From: Notamacropus eugenii
Lineage: Eukaryota > Chordata > Mammalia > Diprotodontia > Macropodidae
Reading direction: 5' to 3'
DNA: 64,000 nucleotides
Assembly: GCF_028372415.1 (NCBI RefSeq)
Contig: NC_092875.1
Location: forward strand, 356,554,233 to 356,618,232
The position numbers were made by a program, and so were the translations under genes. Under the pieces are notes generated by a model. That model saw nothing but the letters and a program-made list of their open reading frames with translations. It ran no database searches and had not been told where the DNA came from. Positions 43,756-54,640 of this stretch are shown piece after piece; within the stretch, counting starts at the first letter, position 1, and every line of letters begins with the position of its first letter.

Positions 43756-44560
43756 TAGTGGTTTCCACTCTTTCTTGCTCATATGGCAACCATACCAATA
43801 AAAAATGTTCCGAACACTCCCCAATAATTATATATTTATTTATAAATTACTTTTTACATACTGTATTAATGTATTACATTATAACACATACAAAATAGAT
43901 GTTTAAAAGGAAACGGCATCATTAAATTATTTCAATTTTTTATTAATGGTATAAAATCTTTTTGATCTCACTAAGTTACTTTTATGTTAACAATATTATT
44001 AAAACATTTTAGTGAAGGTACCAAAATTGGATATGCTTAATTATTTTTAAAAATCTCGGCTTAACACTTTATGATATAGTCATTTGAAAGTGTGATTCTA
44101 AGGTCCTTTTATTTCTGTATTTCTTTGTACTGACTTTTATTCCTGAGACACCTTACAAAGGTATGTAGAACTAGAAGGAATAAGTTCATGATTTGCTAAA
44201 AATGACAGTTATTTTTCATTTTCAGCCACCAATGATGCAAAAGTTTGTTGAAGTTTAGGCAGTGAATTTCCATCTTCCCCATGTCATTTGGTTTTTCTTG
44301 CAAACTAATCAGAAGGTGTATAATATTTTTTATGTTTTTTTAACCAGCTCAAAATCCAGTGAGATCCTCTCTTTGGAAGATTTTTTAAACAGGTAGGAAA
44401 ATTCTGTTTCTAGGTTTTTAAGTGAGTGGTTAAAAATTCTGTTGCACATTTCACAATTACATCATTTGAAGGAACAATAGTTTAGTTTTTAAATGTCTTG
44501 CTAATTCTTTCTCTCATTATCTCAAGGCACAATGTATAATTAGAGTGAAGTTAATCATTC
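43756..44560 (-). mobile_element. Possible hAT (Charlie-like) transposase-end relic, antisense
   Basis: The left edge 'tagtggtttccactctttct' followed by 'tgctcatatggcaaccatac' looks like a hAT terminal repeat and subterminal region. Reversed sequence at 44260-44480 gives short stretches (LKNLETEFSYLFK, LLISLQ) resembling hAT transposase text, without a continuous frame. The right edge is not defined. Confidence 0.35.
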
Positions 44561-44765
44561 ATGATAACACATATGTAAATCCATATCACAAATACTCTTG
44601 ATGATGGTGAATGTATGGAGCCAAGTTCTCAGCAAATCTGACTACATCATTGTTTTTTACCCTACAGTGTGGCTGATGGAGATCTTGTCCCAGTAGCAGG
44701 ATGACATTTTCTTACAGTTCACTTGGACTCATATGATCAATGCATTTTTCAATTTAAGATTTCTG

Positions 44766-44882
44766 TAGAGTGAGGCTGGTGACTTTGCAGGGCCTTACTT
44801 CATTTAAACCCAATTCACTTGCAAGTCATCACCTTCCTGATGTCATTGGCCTTCTTCAAAAAAGAAGGACAAGCAACAACCA
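44766..44882 (+). mobile_element. LINE 3' end with 'gaacgaagga'-type terminus
   Basis: 'gtgaggctggtgactttgca', 'cccaattcacttgcaagtca' and 'gatgtcattggccttcttca' end in 'gaaggacaagcaacaac'. Sense counterpart of the copies at 19148 and 50825. Confidence 0.75.
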
Positions 44883-44899
44883 TCTTTGAAGGAAATTTC

Positions 44900-45200
44900 G
44901 TAAACTATTCCCTGATTCTTCACCTTTGCACAGACTGTCTCTATGCCTAAAATGAATTCCTTGGTCATCTCCGCCATTTTTTTTCCCCACAGTCATTGCC
45001 AGTCACTAAAGGAAGACTTTGTTGATCCCCCTAGTCGTTAGTGCTTTCTTCTTCCTCAGGTTATTCTGTATATATTAGGTATTTTACATATTGTATTCCC
45101 ACAGTAGGATATATGTTTCTTAAAGGCAGGAGTTGTTTCGTTAGCACCTAGCTCAATGCTTTAAAGGCACAAAGTGGTTGTTCAATAAAGGCTCATTGGA
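44900..45200 (+). mobile_element. L2 LINE 3' end
   Basis: 'cacctttgcacagactgtct', 'cttaaaggcaggagttgttt' and 'tcaataaaggctcattggac' mark the L2 3' region. Confidence 0.75.
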
Positions 45201-46839
45201 CTGGATTGAATAAGTTGGAACAAAAGGTTGGAAGTCCAGATCGATTCTAAGGATTTCATAGCTAATTTTTAGATCTAAGTTCCCTTCCCTTTCTCCTTAA
45301 GCAGACCTGAATGCTTGAATTGAATTAGGATATTATATTAGCCTTCTTAGGCTTTTGGATTTAGAATTCCCTGAGGACAATATCTCCCTGCTCAAGATCT
45401 GCCATTAGTTCCTCTGCTTTCTCTAATCTAGATGCCCATTCTAGATCAGGCATTTGCGTTCTCCTGGTCCCTCAGTTCCTGATTGGTTTACTTTTTCCAT
45501 TTCTAATTTAACTCAGTTGTGGTTTTTGGGCCATCTCCATACCATCCTGCAACCTTTAGCTTTTAGCTCTATGAACAAAATGGATTTAACCTCGATCATG
45601 TTGAGCTCTCCTGTGTACTGCACCCTAACCAGCTACTTACCTTCTCTAACCCTGGTTATGGCTCTGTCCCCAGGACTGGAATGGCATGGAGTTTTGCTGA
45701 CAAATGATTTAGATCATAATGTCCTTTAAAAGTCTGTGATATCAAATGGACTAAAATTGAACTCAAATTTTTGGGTGGAGTCTTTACTGCAGTAGATGGA
45801 AAAAAAGTATAAATCAACATTGTCAGGAGTCTTACTGATGATAAAATCATCAGAGCAACAAAACATAGAAAAATACCAAACTGCAAAATGACCAGGGTGA
45901 TTAAAACCAGGGCTGCTATTTGCAGCCAGAGAAATCAATACTCATAAATGCAGAGGCCTTCATGCAGGGAGAGGAAATAAACAGCCCACACACCCACTGT
46001 GGACATCTGTTCAGAAAGAAGGAAGTTTACCTGCAACTAGCCCACCCAACTGGAGCTCATGCTATTTTTATGGATAGGGATGTGGAAGGTGCCTGACTTC
46101 ATTCCTGGAAAATGACTACTTGCCCTGTCTGTGGGCCAAAGGGGAAGGTTGGTTTTGGTGTGTCCTGAGGAGAGTTTGTCTTCACTTTCTAATTTTTAAT
46201 GTTCAGATTCATTTTCCTTTTTAATAGAACACTAACTGGGTTTCCATCCATCAGATGTCAGCAGCTAATAAATGTATTCAGTTTCTCCCTATGATAATAT
46301 AGCTTTCTTGGGAAAAGAATTAACAGATTTTGCCCTTTCCTTCCCTTTTCAAGGGAAAAAAAATGAGGCTAAGGGGAATATAGCAGATAGATCTGGTAGG
46401 ACTTAAAGAGGGAGGTAAAATTTTATAATTTTGGGGAAAAACACCCAGAGGTCTTCAGAAATGAGCATCTCTACTTAAATGTGTCTTTTTTATTTTTGCT
46501 TCAGAACCCAGCTCTTCCTTCTATTAATGAGGTGAGCATATTCTGTCAGTAGAGGTCATTTCTTCTAAGGAAACAATAGAAATAGAAACTTTAATTTTAT
46601 TGTTGAATATTCACTGGTGTCAAAGCAGAAAAAGAAAAACAAACAAGCCACAATTTAAGCTAGCTATCTCCTTTGGGGAGGATTTGAAGAGGGAAAGATT
46701 ATAGAGAAGCCTGACATCGCAGACTTTATTTTTAATATGAACATAACATCCTTTCATCAAAGACTTTGGAGGATTCTGTCTTTTTTTAAGAATTTCTATT
46801 TGTAGCTCAACTAGAGTCCCAAATGCACAAGCTCCCCCT
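45201..46839. other. No gene or recognised repeat
   Basis: About 1.6 kb. The 91-codon frame 45454-45729 is the longest but has no motif and no splice or codon support. Confidence 0.5.
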
Positions 46840-47670
46840 AATCAATCAATCTACAAATACTTATTAAGTGCTTACTAAGTGCCAAACAAGATGCTAAGTA
46901 TTGCGGATATAAAGAAAAGTACCCCTTTTCCCCTCCGAAAAAGTCCTTGCGATGAGGGAGTTCAGCATTCTAATTGGAAAGAAAAATTAAGTATATACAA
47001 GATCTAGAATAAATGGAGGGTAACCCTAGGAGAGGCTTTAGTAGGTGTGTGTGTGTGTCTCTGTGTGTGTGTGTGTGTGTGTGTGTATAGTAGTGAGAAA
47101 GAGGAAAAACTTCTGCAGAAGGTGGTCAGCCTTAAAAAAACTCAGTGAAACTAAGAGGTGATAATATTGAGGAAGAACAATTCCTGTGTGAGTATAGCTA
47201 ATGTAGGGCTTGGCTCTAGAGTAGTTTGGAGATGGGAGATGGAGTTTTAAGAGTGAGGAACAGCAAATAAACAAGTATGGTTACGTGAAAGAATACACAG
47301 AAGCTAGTAAATGTAAGAAGATTGGAAAAGTAGGGAGGAATCAGATTGTGAAGATCCTTAAATGTGAAACAAAGGACATTATATTGGACCCTGAAGGTAA
47401 TGTGGAGCCATAGCAGTTTATTGAGTATGAGGAAGGTTGCGGGGAGGGTTGTGGTGGTAGGTTCTTTTTTAAAAAATTTATTTGTTTTTAATGTTTTATT
47501 GATTGATTAAGTCACATAGTGAGAACTGTGCTTAAGGAAAATCCCTTGGACAGCTATGAGGAGGATGATTTGGAGTGGGGAAAGCCTTCAAACAGGAAGA
47601 AGAATCAGAAGGCAATCTCAATGGTCTTTGCAAGAGGTTATGACAGTCTGAAATAAGGTAGTGATTGTGT
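46840..47670 (+). mobile_element. Old interspersed mammalian repeat, near full length
   Basis: It starts 'acttattaagtgcttactaa' and continues 'ggaaaagtagggaggaatca', 'ggagccatagcagtttattg', 'cttggacagctatgaggagg' and 'ttggagtggggaaagccttc'. This order matches a repeat common in placental and marsupial genomes whose family I cannot name securely. A TG microsatellite (47043-47090) and an AT-rich insert (about 47462-47510) interrupt it. Confidence 0.6.
47043..47090 (+). repeat. (TG)n microsatellite
   Basis: gtgt units with one tctctg interruption, inside the old repeat. Confidence 0.93.
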
Positions 47671-47866
47671 ACTGGAGAGAAGGGAATCAATAAATATTAT
47701 TATTTTTAAGATTTGTATTTATTTTATTTTTAACTTAGGGGATAAAATGAGCATTTCCATAACATGCTATCAATATTATTCTGAATTCTTTCAGAATGCA
47801 AATCCTTAAATGACGGAGTTCATATGTGTACCTATATACATGTGTGTAAACATGTAGAAACAGTGT

Positions 47867-48037
47867 TACACAGTGGGTAGATAGCTGTCTTTGGAGTTAG
47901 GAAGACAGTCTCAACCATTAAATTATTTGCTATATGATAGCTGCAAGCCTAAAAGTTGCACATAAGGTGATAATTGTATTGGCAGGAGGAGTATTGTCTT
48001 CTGGAAATTTTCAATATCAATAAAATCGAAGGTCTAA
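47867..48037 (+). mobile_element. CORE-SINE (type ending in gaaatc..ggtctaa)
   Basis: 'ggagttaggaagacagtctc', 'aaaagttgcacataaggtga' and 'attgtattggcaggaggagt' follow the subtype's order. The tail abuts the hAT-like element. Confidence 0.68.
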
Positions 48038-48038
48038 C

Positions 48039-48236
48039 CAGGGTGTGGAACCTGTGACCTCTAAGGCATATGTAGCCTTCTAGGTTCTTGGGTTGTCCTT
48101 ATGACTGAATTCAAGTTTTACAGAACAAATACTTTAATTAAGGGATTTTGTTCTGTGAAGTTTGGATTCAGCCATAGGGCTGCGTAGGAGCTAGAGGGCC
48201 ACATGTAGCCTCGAGGACACAGGATCCCCACCCCTG
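48039..48236. mobile_element. Palindromic hAT-like MITE, copy 3
   Basis: Left 'cagggtgtggaacctgtg' and right 'cacaggatccccacccctg' ends pair. The centre is 'ttacagaacaaatactttaa' opposite 'agggattttgttctgtgaag'. Best-preserved CAGGGGTGG-type termini of the three copies. Confidence 0.74.
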
Positions 48237-49734
48237 AATCCTCTCCCTTTGTTATATGTGTTCAGGTAGATATGTATGTATGAACAGCAAGAGGTCTGTT
48301 GTGACTGTCTTAGCTACTACTCCTACTGATGAGTGGGGTCCCCAGAACAAGGATATTAAATTCCTTCAGCATTCTAAGGGTAGCACTGAAGATTGGGTGA
48401 AAGTTATCCTAAACTTAAGAGAACATATTAGCAAAAAGTGTAACTCATAGCTCCTGAAATTTTTTTGCTAGAATTCTAAAGATGTTCTTTTAGTTAGGGT
48501 GTCATTTTCTTCTGGGCCCTTTGTAGAGTTGTGAATCTACATTCAGTCTGTCCTTGGTTTTCAATGCATAGTCATCACTATTCCACAAAGATGCTTCAAT
48601 ACCTAGAGAAAAATGAAAATTTCTTCAGACCTCCCAAAGTCATGAGGGTCTCCTCTGGTCAATAGTTCTAGTAGTGGTGGTGGTGACGGGGAGACCAAGG
48701 TGAAGGTCAAAGTTTTCTTCTATCTCCCCTCCTCAAGTGAGTTCTTCTCAGGAGGTTCAGCTGGGATGCTCATTCCATTTTTTTCCCCTCTCTTGCTACA
48801 ATCTCTTTTATTTCTGAATTTTTCTGCTGTTTTATGAAGACTTAGGAAATTAGATTAAATTTCCTCAGCAAATCTAAACACATCCTGGTCAGTGTTACTC
48901 CCATTTATCCAATGACTCATCAGAGATATTTAACTTGATCATGGCCCTTGGAATGTTTTTGACTGATTTGATTCAATTAAGACATTTCCACTTGATCAAG
49001 ATAAGAAGATGAAACATTTTATCACTTACTTCTTTGAGTGGGATAGAGTAATTTGATACATTTACTTAATTGTACCCCCATATACATATGTATTTCAAAG
49101 GCCAGTGACTTCCTCAGTATAAGTGCTTTCTTGTAGACTACAAGTCCTTTTGATGTCCTCTCTATGTCACTCTCTATAGGCCAGGCCCTATTTTACCTAT
49201 AGATTGGATTGCCCTGCGCTGATGCAGAAGTTAGGTATAGCTGGTGAAACATGGATAAATATTTGAAATGGTTGCAGTTTTTAACTTCCATGGATTAGGT
49301 TGGTAGTGACTGAAGGTATAATTTAGTCCACTTTACAGACTCTTTTGCCCAAGGAACCTTATATTTTATGGGAATTCATGCTTCAGATAGGCAGTTGGAT
49401 GGAATGATCATCTAAACACTTCCCACAGCAATGCTACTATGAATTTATGATTCCTTCTAAACAAAAACAGTAACTAAAGCAACAATTAGGACACAAATCA
49501 ACATTTCACTCAATATGGAGGTTTTGCTACAGGAAGATAGGTTTCATTTGGTGTCATTAAATTGGCATGAATTAAAATTGCAATTTGCATCTAACCCTAC
49601 CATCATTAAAAACTCTTATCTTCCTTGGACTAGATTCAAACATGAATAGGCCACCATCATTCTGCCTAAGTGAGGACACTGACCAGGTAAGCTTTTCTAG
49701 GTAGGCATCAGTAGCTTATGAGAAACAGGATCTG
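48237..49734. other. No gene; candidate conserved non-coding patch at 49490-49640
   Basis: Mostly unassigned. A tgg/gtg run lies at about 48673-48690. Around 49545-49590 there are closely packed ATTA/AATTAA sites and an exact octamer (ATTTGCAT, 49583-49590). Confidence 0.4.
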
Positions 49735-49885
49735 CTTGAAGATGTCTAGTGAGGGAGAACTCATGGATGAACTGGTAATTGTTAGTAATTTCTAATGGCT
49801 AGGAAGCTTTTTCCTACATTGAATGGAAATCTACCTTCTTGAGACTTCCATTCATTTGTTTTTCTCTTAGAGTTTTGGTTCTTCA
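49735..49885 (-). mobile_element. CR1/L3-type LINE fragment, antisense, weak
   Basis: 'gtgagggagaactcatggat' and 'ggctaggaagctttttccta' resemble the antisense CR1/L3 text. Confidence 0.5.
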
Positions 49886-49994
49886 TCTGGGTCTGTGATT
49901 TTATTTATGTAGGAAGCTCCCCAGTAGGCAAATGTCTTCTCCTTTTGTTCTTCTTGCACCTGCTATAGAACTTATATTCTTAGAGTTACTTGGG

Positions 49995-50090
49995 ATCCTG
50001 AGAAGTTAAGTCACACACCCAGAGGCCAGATGTGAATGCAGCCCTTGCTGACTTTAAGGACCTCCATCCATAATTCTATGCTACTTGTTA
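49995..50090 (-). mobile_element. MIR SINE head fragment, antisense
   Basis: 'gagaagttaagtcacacacc' and 'gaggccagatgtgaatgcag' give the reversed head. Confidence 0.55.
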
Positions 50091-50095
50091 TATAG

Positions 50096-50335
50096 TAGGA
50101 ATTTATGCTAGCATTTCAATGGTGCTTTAAAGTTTATAAATTACTTTATGTATGTTATCTCAATTGATTCTCACAGTAACCCTGTGAGGTAGATACTATT
50201 ATTATCCCCATTTTACAGGTGAAGAAATTGAGGCTAGGAGAGGTTAAGTGACTTTCCCAGGGTCATAATTAGTACTCAAACCTTTCTATCTCCAAGTCCA
50301 AGGCTCTATTTACTTCACTACCCAGCTACATCACC
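50096..50335 (-). mobile_element. MIR/MAR1-type SINE, antisense
   Basis: 'taaccctgtgaggtagatac', 'ccccattttacaggtgaaga' and 'gaggttaagtgactttccca' show a nearly complete reversed MIR. Confidence 0.83.
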
Positions 50336-50344
50336 CAGAGCAGC

Positions 50345-50570
50345 CCTTACTAGTTAACATAGATATTATGTTAGGTTATAGATTATCTCAAGTGATGCTC
50401 TGTGAGTTAGTAACCACAGGTATTAATATCCCTTTTTTACAGATGAGAACACTGGGGTTTTGGGAGGCTATATGCTTTGAGCAGTCACAGTTGGCAAGTG
50501 CTGGAGGTAGGAATGAAACCCACTTTCTTCCTTACTCGCCATGCAAGTATGCTTTCTATTAAACCACTGC
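50345..50570 (-). mobile_element. MIR SINE, antisense, third in a row
   Basis: 'tcaagtgatgctctgtgagt' and 'cttttttacagatgagaaca' mark the core, and 'gtaggaatgaaacccacttt' the head. Confidence 0.6.
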
Positions 50571-50824
50571 TGGAAAGCAGAAGAACTCCAGAAGGTAAGA
50601 GTTACAAAAGATTATAGCAGGAGAACCCTGAAGGCACCTCATAGGTGTACTGGACACAGCTTGAACCAGCTTACAAGAACCAGTTGTTAAATTTAAATTA
50701 AATTTTCACTGTGAGAATTTACATCTCAGAAATCAGTAAATGCTACAAATAAGGGCTTGATTTTTTGTATTGTTGATTGCATATACTTAAGAAAATGATG
50801 GTAAAAATATTAACACTGCTTGTT
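50571..50824. other. Unclassified, repeat-like text
   Basis: 'cttgaaccagcttacaagaa' then 'ccagttgttaaatttaaatt' has the feel of a known interspersed repeat, but I cannot assign it. Confidence 0.35.
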
Positions 50825-51180
50825 ATTGTGTTTTTCCTTCATTCTCAAAGAGGACCATGACATCAAGAAGATGACATGACTTGCACTTGACTTTGATTTG
50901 AGTGAGGGAGGGCTGTGCAAGGTCACCAGCCTCACTTTCTCCTCCAAAGTCATCTGGGTCCAGTGGCCAGATATTCATCAGGACAACTGGAGATGGCCCA
51001 GGATGCAATGGGAGACCCTGGCTATTTTAGGCTAAGGTCTTATTCAGATTCTCATCTTGAGTGAGATTCACCCATTCGATGAATTGGCCTCTTTAAGTAG
51101 TTACTCAAAGGATGGCCCCTTTAATAAAAAAAAAAAAAATCAAACTGGGAGGAGAAGACCCTTAGGGTTCCTGGTAAAAT
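50825..51180 (-). mobile_element. LINE 3' region with 'gaacgaagga' terminus, antisense
   Basis: 'ccttcattctcaaagaggac', 'gagggagggctgtgcaaggt', 'ggagatggcccaggatgcaa' and an internal A-run then 'gggaggagaagaccc' match the copy at 19148 along its length. Confidence 0.78.
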
Positions 51181-51278
51181 AGAAACAGTTACTATTTAGT
51201 ATTTATATCAACAGCCCAATTCATTCTGGAGCTAATAAATTGTTAATAATGCATATTAATCTTAAAAGTATGTCATAT

Positions 51279-51412
51279 GGAGGCAGTTAGGTGGCATGGT
51301 AGATAGAGCACTACCCCTGGAGTCAGGAAGATCTGAGTTCAAGCTTGGTCTCAGATAGTTACTAGCTGTGTGACCCTGGGGAAGTCACTTAACCCCGAAT
51401 GCCTCTCCAAAA
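51279..51412 (+). mobile_element. Short tRNA-derived SINE with A-tail
   Basis: 'ggcagttaggtggcatggta', 'cctggagtcaggaagatctg' and 'ctagctgtgtgaccctgggg' form a well-kept tRNA-like body. It ends in an A-tail rather than the RTE tail, the form mobilised by L1. Flanks 'aaaagtatgtcatatg' and 'aaaagtgtattatgtg' may be a target duplication. One of the least-diverged SINEs here. Confidence 0.85.
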
Positions 51413-51454
51413 AAGTGTATTATGTGTACATGGCTTACTCCCATCTAGTTGTTA

Positions 51455-51790
51455 AACATTTACTTAATACCATGCCTCTGGTCCAACCTGTACCTGAAAG
51501 AGTCCCACCTACAACCAACCAACAGATCTAGCTTCTCCTTGAAAGGATTACCATCTACTTCAGCCTGGTTTTGGATAGCTCTTAGTTGTTAGAAAGTTTT
51601 TTCTTCCATCAAATCTAGATTTCTTCTTGTTGCTTCGATTTCTAGCTCTGATTTCTGGGTGGCAAGTACAATAAATCTAGCCATGCCTCTCTGTGATAGC
51701 ACCGTTAGGTATTTGAAGAGCTATTACTGATCATCTTATTCTTCCCTTCTCTGGGCCAGATATCTCTGCTTCCTTTAAATGTTCTTAATA
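51455..51790 (-). mobile_element. CR1/L3-type LINE 3' fragment, antisense
   Basis: 'ggtccaacctgtacctgaaa', 'gttagaaagttttttcttcc', 'cttcttgttgcttcgatttc' and 'gaagagctattactgatcat' follow the antisense CR1/L3 coding order over 330 bp. The longest such fragment here. Confidence 0.75.
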
Positions 51791-52028
51791 TGGAAGAAGG
51801 TACGGGGAATATTTACATAACCTTGATATTTACTACACAACTCAGTCACACTCCTTTTTGCTACCTTTCGAGATCTTGTGATCTCAAAATCTCTAATTTT
51901 CCATTCAAATTTTCTTTTCGTTGCAAGAAATGCTGCCACTTTTAACTTTATATGAAGCAAGATTCTCAGAGTCTCTTGGAAGCAAAAAAAAAATAAGATC
52001 TGTAAGAAGCCACTTCCTACCTGTTACT

Positions 52029-52048
52029 GGTGTGTGCGTGTGTGTGCA

Positions 52049-52079
<31 letters not shown>

Positions 52080-52080
52080 T
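52029..52080 (+). repeat. (TG)n microsatellite
   Basis: gtgt units with a few c and a substitutions. Confidence 0.94.
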
Positions 52081-53146
52081 GGGCGAGTTAAGAAGACTGT
52101 GATTTATGAAACAAACTTTGCAAGTGAAAACAAACATCAAATGAGAAGTATTGTTATGTGGAAAAAAACCCAAACCTTTGTGTGATGGGGGGGAATCAAG
52201 GCCTATTATCTATGGCTCATAAATTATAGACCTTGGAGCTGTTTTCTTGATTATTTTCCTCAAAAGATCTCAGATGATTAGTAACTGGGAAGTGAAGCTA
52301 GCTGAATTCTGGAGAACATAATCAAGAAGGTAGGGTGAGAGGATTCAGAAGGGTGGCATGATCTTGCTTAGTTAAAAGTAGATAGAAATCTGGGAACAGG
52401 CAGAAATCTCTTCTGACAGACTCAAGAAGCAGAGAGAGATCTCACATAAGGGAAGCAGCTCCAGGAAAGACCAACCTAATTTGGATAACTAGTGTCAAAG
52501 ACTCAACTCCAGGTGAAATACCATTGCTGGGCAGTGTTGACCTGAAAGTTTGGCTAAAAGAGGCAAACAGGCTAAATTCATTTTATTTATTTCTTAAAAC
52601 TAGCAGATTCATGATCATGGATCCAGAAGAAAATTTCTGACTGTCTGATATAAGGATGACCAGGCTTAAATCTGTTTTAGGACAATCCCAGGATGTCTGT
52701 GTTCCTCAGATTTGTGGTCTCGGTATGTGTTTAACTATACCATGGGAAAGGAATTTTCTTAATTGAATAAGTTGTAAATATGATAAGATAAGAGAATTGA
52801 CAAAGTTTCAATTGAAATGACCACCCAGGATATATATGTGTTTGTCTTCCATTATAGCATGGCATAACATAGTATATGTCCACAGAGTACTAAGATACAT
52901 AAAATGTCCCATTGTTCAAGATAGTGTCTTGGGTTTAGGGTCTCATAAAGAATGTTAAGTCAGACCCATCTGACCTTGTTGACATAGGAAAAGGCATTCT
53001 CTGAGTTTACTTCATAGAACAAAGAGGCTGTTTGGTCCAGGCTCTTCTGATTGATTAATTCAAGCTCTGGCCCTTATTAAAGTCCCAAAATGATATTAAA
53101 TGATTATCAGTAGTTAGTTCCATAGCAACAGTGTTACAAATAGAAG
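52081..53146. other. No gene or recognised repeat
   Basis: About 1.1 kb, unassigned. Confidence 0.5.
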
Positions 53147-53222
53147 AGTTGGGGGAGTTGTGGGGTTGGTGGGGGGGTGAGTAGAGTTGGGGGGAGGTGA
53201 GAGGTGGGGAGTTGGGGGGAAA
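53147..53222 (+). repeat. G-run cluster with G-quadruplex potential
   Basis: Within about 75 bp the + strand has at least six runs of four or more G (ggggg, gggg, ggggggg, gggggg, gggg, gggggg), set in gagttgggg-like units and separated by 1-12 nt. This meets the usual G3+ loop criteria for G-quadruplexes. Confidence 0.8.
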
Positions 53223-54539
53223 TCTAAGTCCATGACTTCAGCTGGCTGTGATAGAAGCTCCAAATGACCAATAGGCTTTGAGGGCACAAGCCTTGGTATT
53301 CATGGAGGAGTCCAACTTCCAGTGCTCTTGGTGATAATGGAGGCCTGTAGTATTCTGCATTCAAAGAAGTAGGTTCAGGCTCAGAAGTTGTACTCTATGT
53401 CTGTGAGCAAAATTCGAGCATGGGGGTCCACCCTAACCAGTCAAAAAAATGACAGTTTTTGAGTTTTTCCTGGTCAAGTGATAATGAAAAACTATAGCTC
53501 TATTGTGCAGAGTCAAGGCAGAGCAGGAAAAGGCTCTAGATCCTGGATTTTTAAAGGGTGTATGTGGGAGGTGGGGGCTCAGACACTGACAGGAACACCC
53601 ACCATCGTAAGTCAAACTGCACCTGATTCTAGCTCCATGGTAGAAGAAGATATCATAAATCTGTACTGTAAGTTGTTTAGTTCTTAGAAAATGAAATAAA
53701 TTTATATTTCATTTCTTTAATTTAAGTTTAAGTCTTTGAAAAGTCTAAAACCAAAATGGATACAGTCTTAAAATAAAGCCATACATGTATATGCTGTATA
53801 CCTGATTTCATGGTATTATTCCTTTTACGATCTTTCTGCAGCTAGAGAAAGTATAATCCCTCACCAGAGGGAGAGAGCAATGGAAAAATTCTAAACCGTT
53901 GTGCAACTTATGGAAGGGAGAAGAAAAATGTATTATAGCTAGAGCTTAGGATTCGAGAAATGAAATTCCCTGGACCTTCTTCCTTTTTAAAGACTGGAAG
54001 GATCAGAGAACCAGTAACTTTAAATTTGCAGGAGTCTGGCAAAAAAAGTAAAACCTCAAGATTTTTTAAAATTTATTTTTCCTTTTCCTTCACCAGAAAC
54101 AGTAGTTTCAACAATAGAACCAGTGCTACTTTGTTGTGGACAGAGCTGTCATTGATAAGGTCTTGTGATTTTTTGTTTTAAAGCATCTAATATCTCTCTG
54201 AAATATTTAAAAACTAGAACGAAGAACAAGGAATGTCTCAAACTGAGCACTGGGACTGATCCAATTGACTGAAGGACAGGCATGAAAGATGATGTGAGCT
54301 GTTTTTGCATTAGGTATTGTGAAAAGAATGAACATATAATTCAATTACCTTGAAAAGGATTGTGAAGCTAGTTTAAAAAAAAAAAGATGTGAAATACTAG
54401 GGCAAATTCCTCATGTATGGAACAAAGATCACACCCTCCTGGCAAGTCTTGAAATGAGTCAATTTCAAAATTTAAGAAATTGATGGAGTGTGGATGCACA
54501 CCATAAATAAATGACTGTATTTGCAGGCTTGTTGGTGAC
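53223..54539. other. No gene or recognised repeat
   Basis: Short frames only (53478-53687, 53960-54181), without motifs. Confidence 0.5.
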
Positions 54540-54640
54540 ATTGCCTCATTGTATCACCTTAAGGAAGCCACTTAATCTTATGTTTGTCAGAGATTTCCCA
54601 TCTGCAAAATGAGAAACACAATACTTGTGCTTAAAAAGCC
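54540..54640 (+). mobile_element. MIR SINE, weak fragment
   Basis: 'aaggaagccacttaatctta' and 'tcccatctgcaaaatgagaa' fit a decayed MIR core. Confidence 0.45.

Noticed and set aside
45454..45729. 91-codon plus frame, candidate small gene
   Set aside because: No domain, no splice or promoter context, and length expected by chance in 64 kb.
51279..51350. tRNA-like sequence that might be a tRNA gene
   Set aside because: It is the head of a SINE. The body and A-tail follow, and several similar heads occur in the window.
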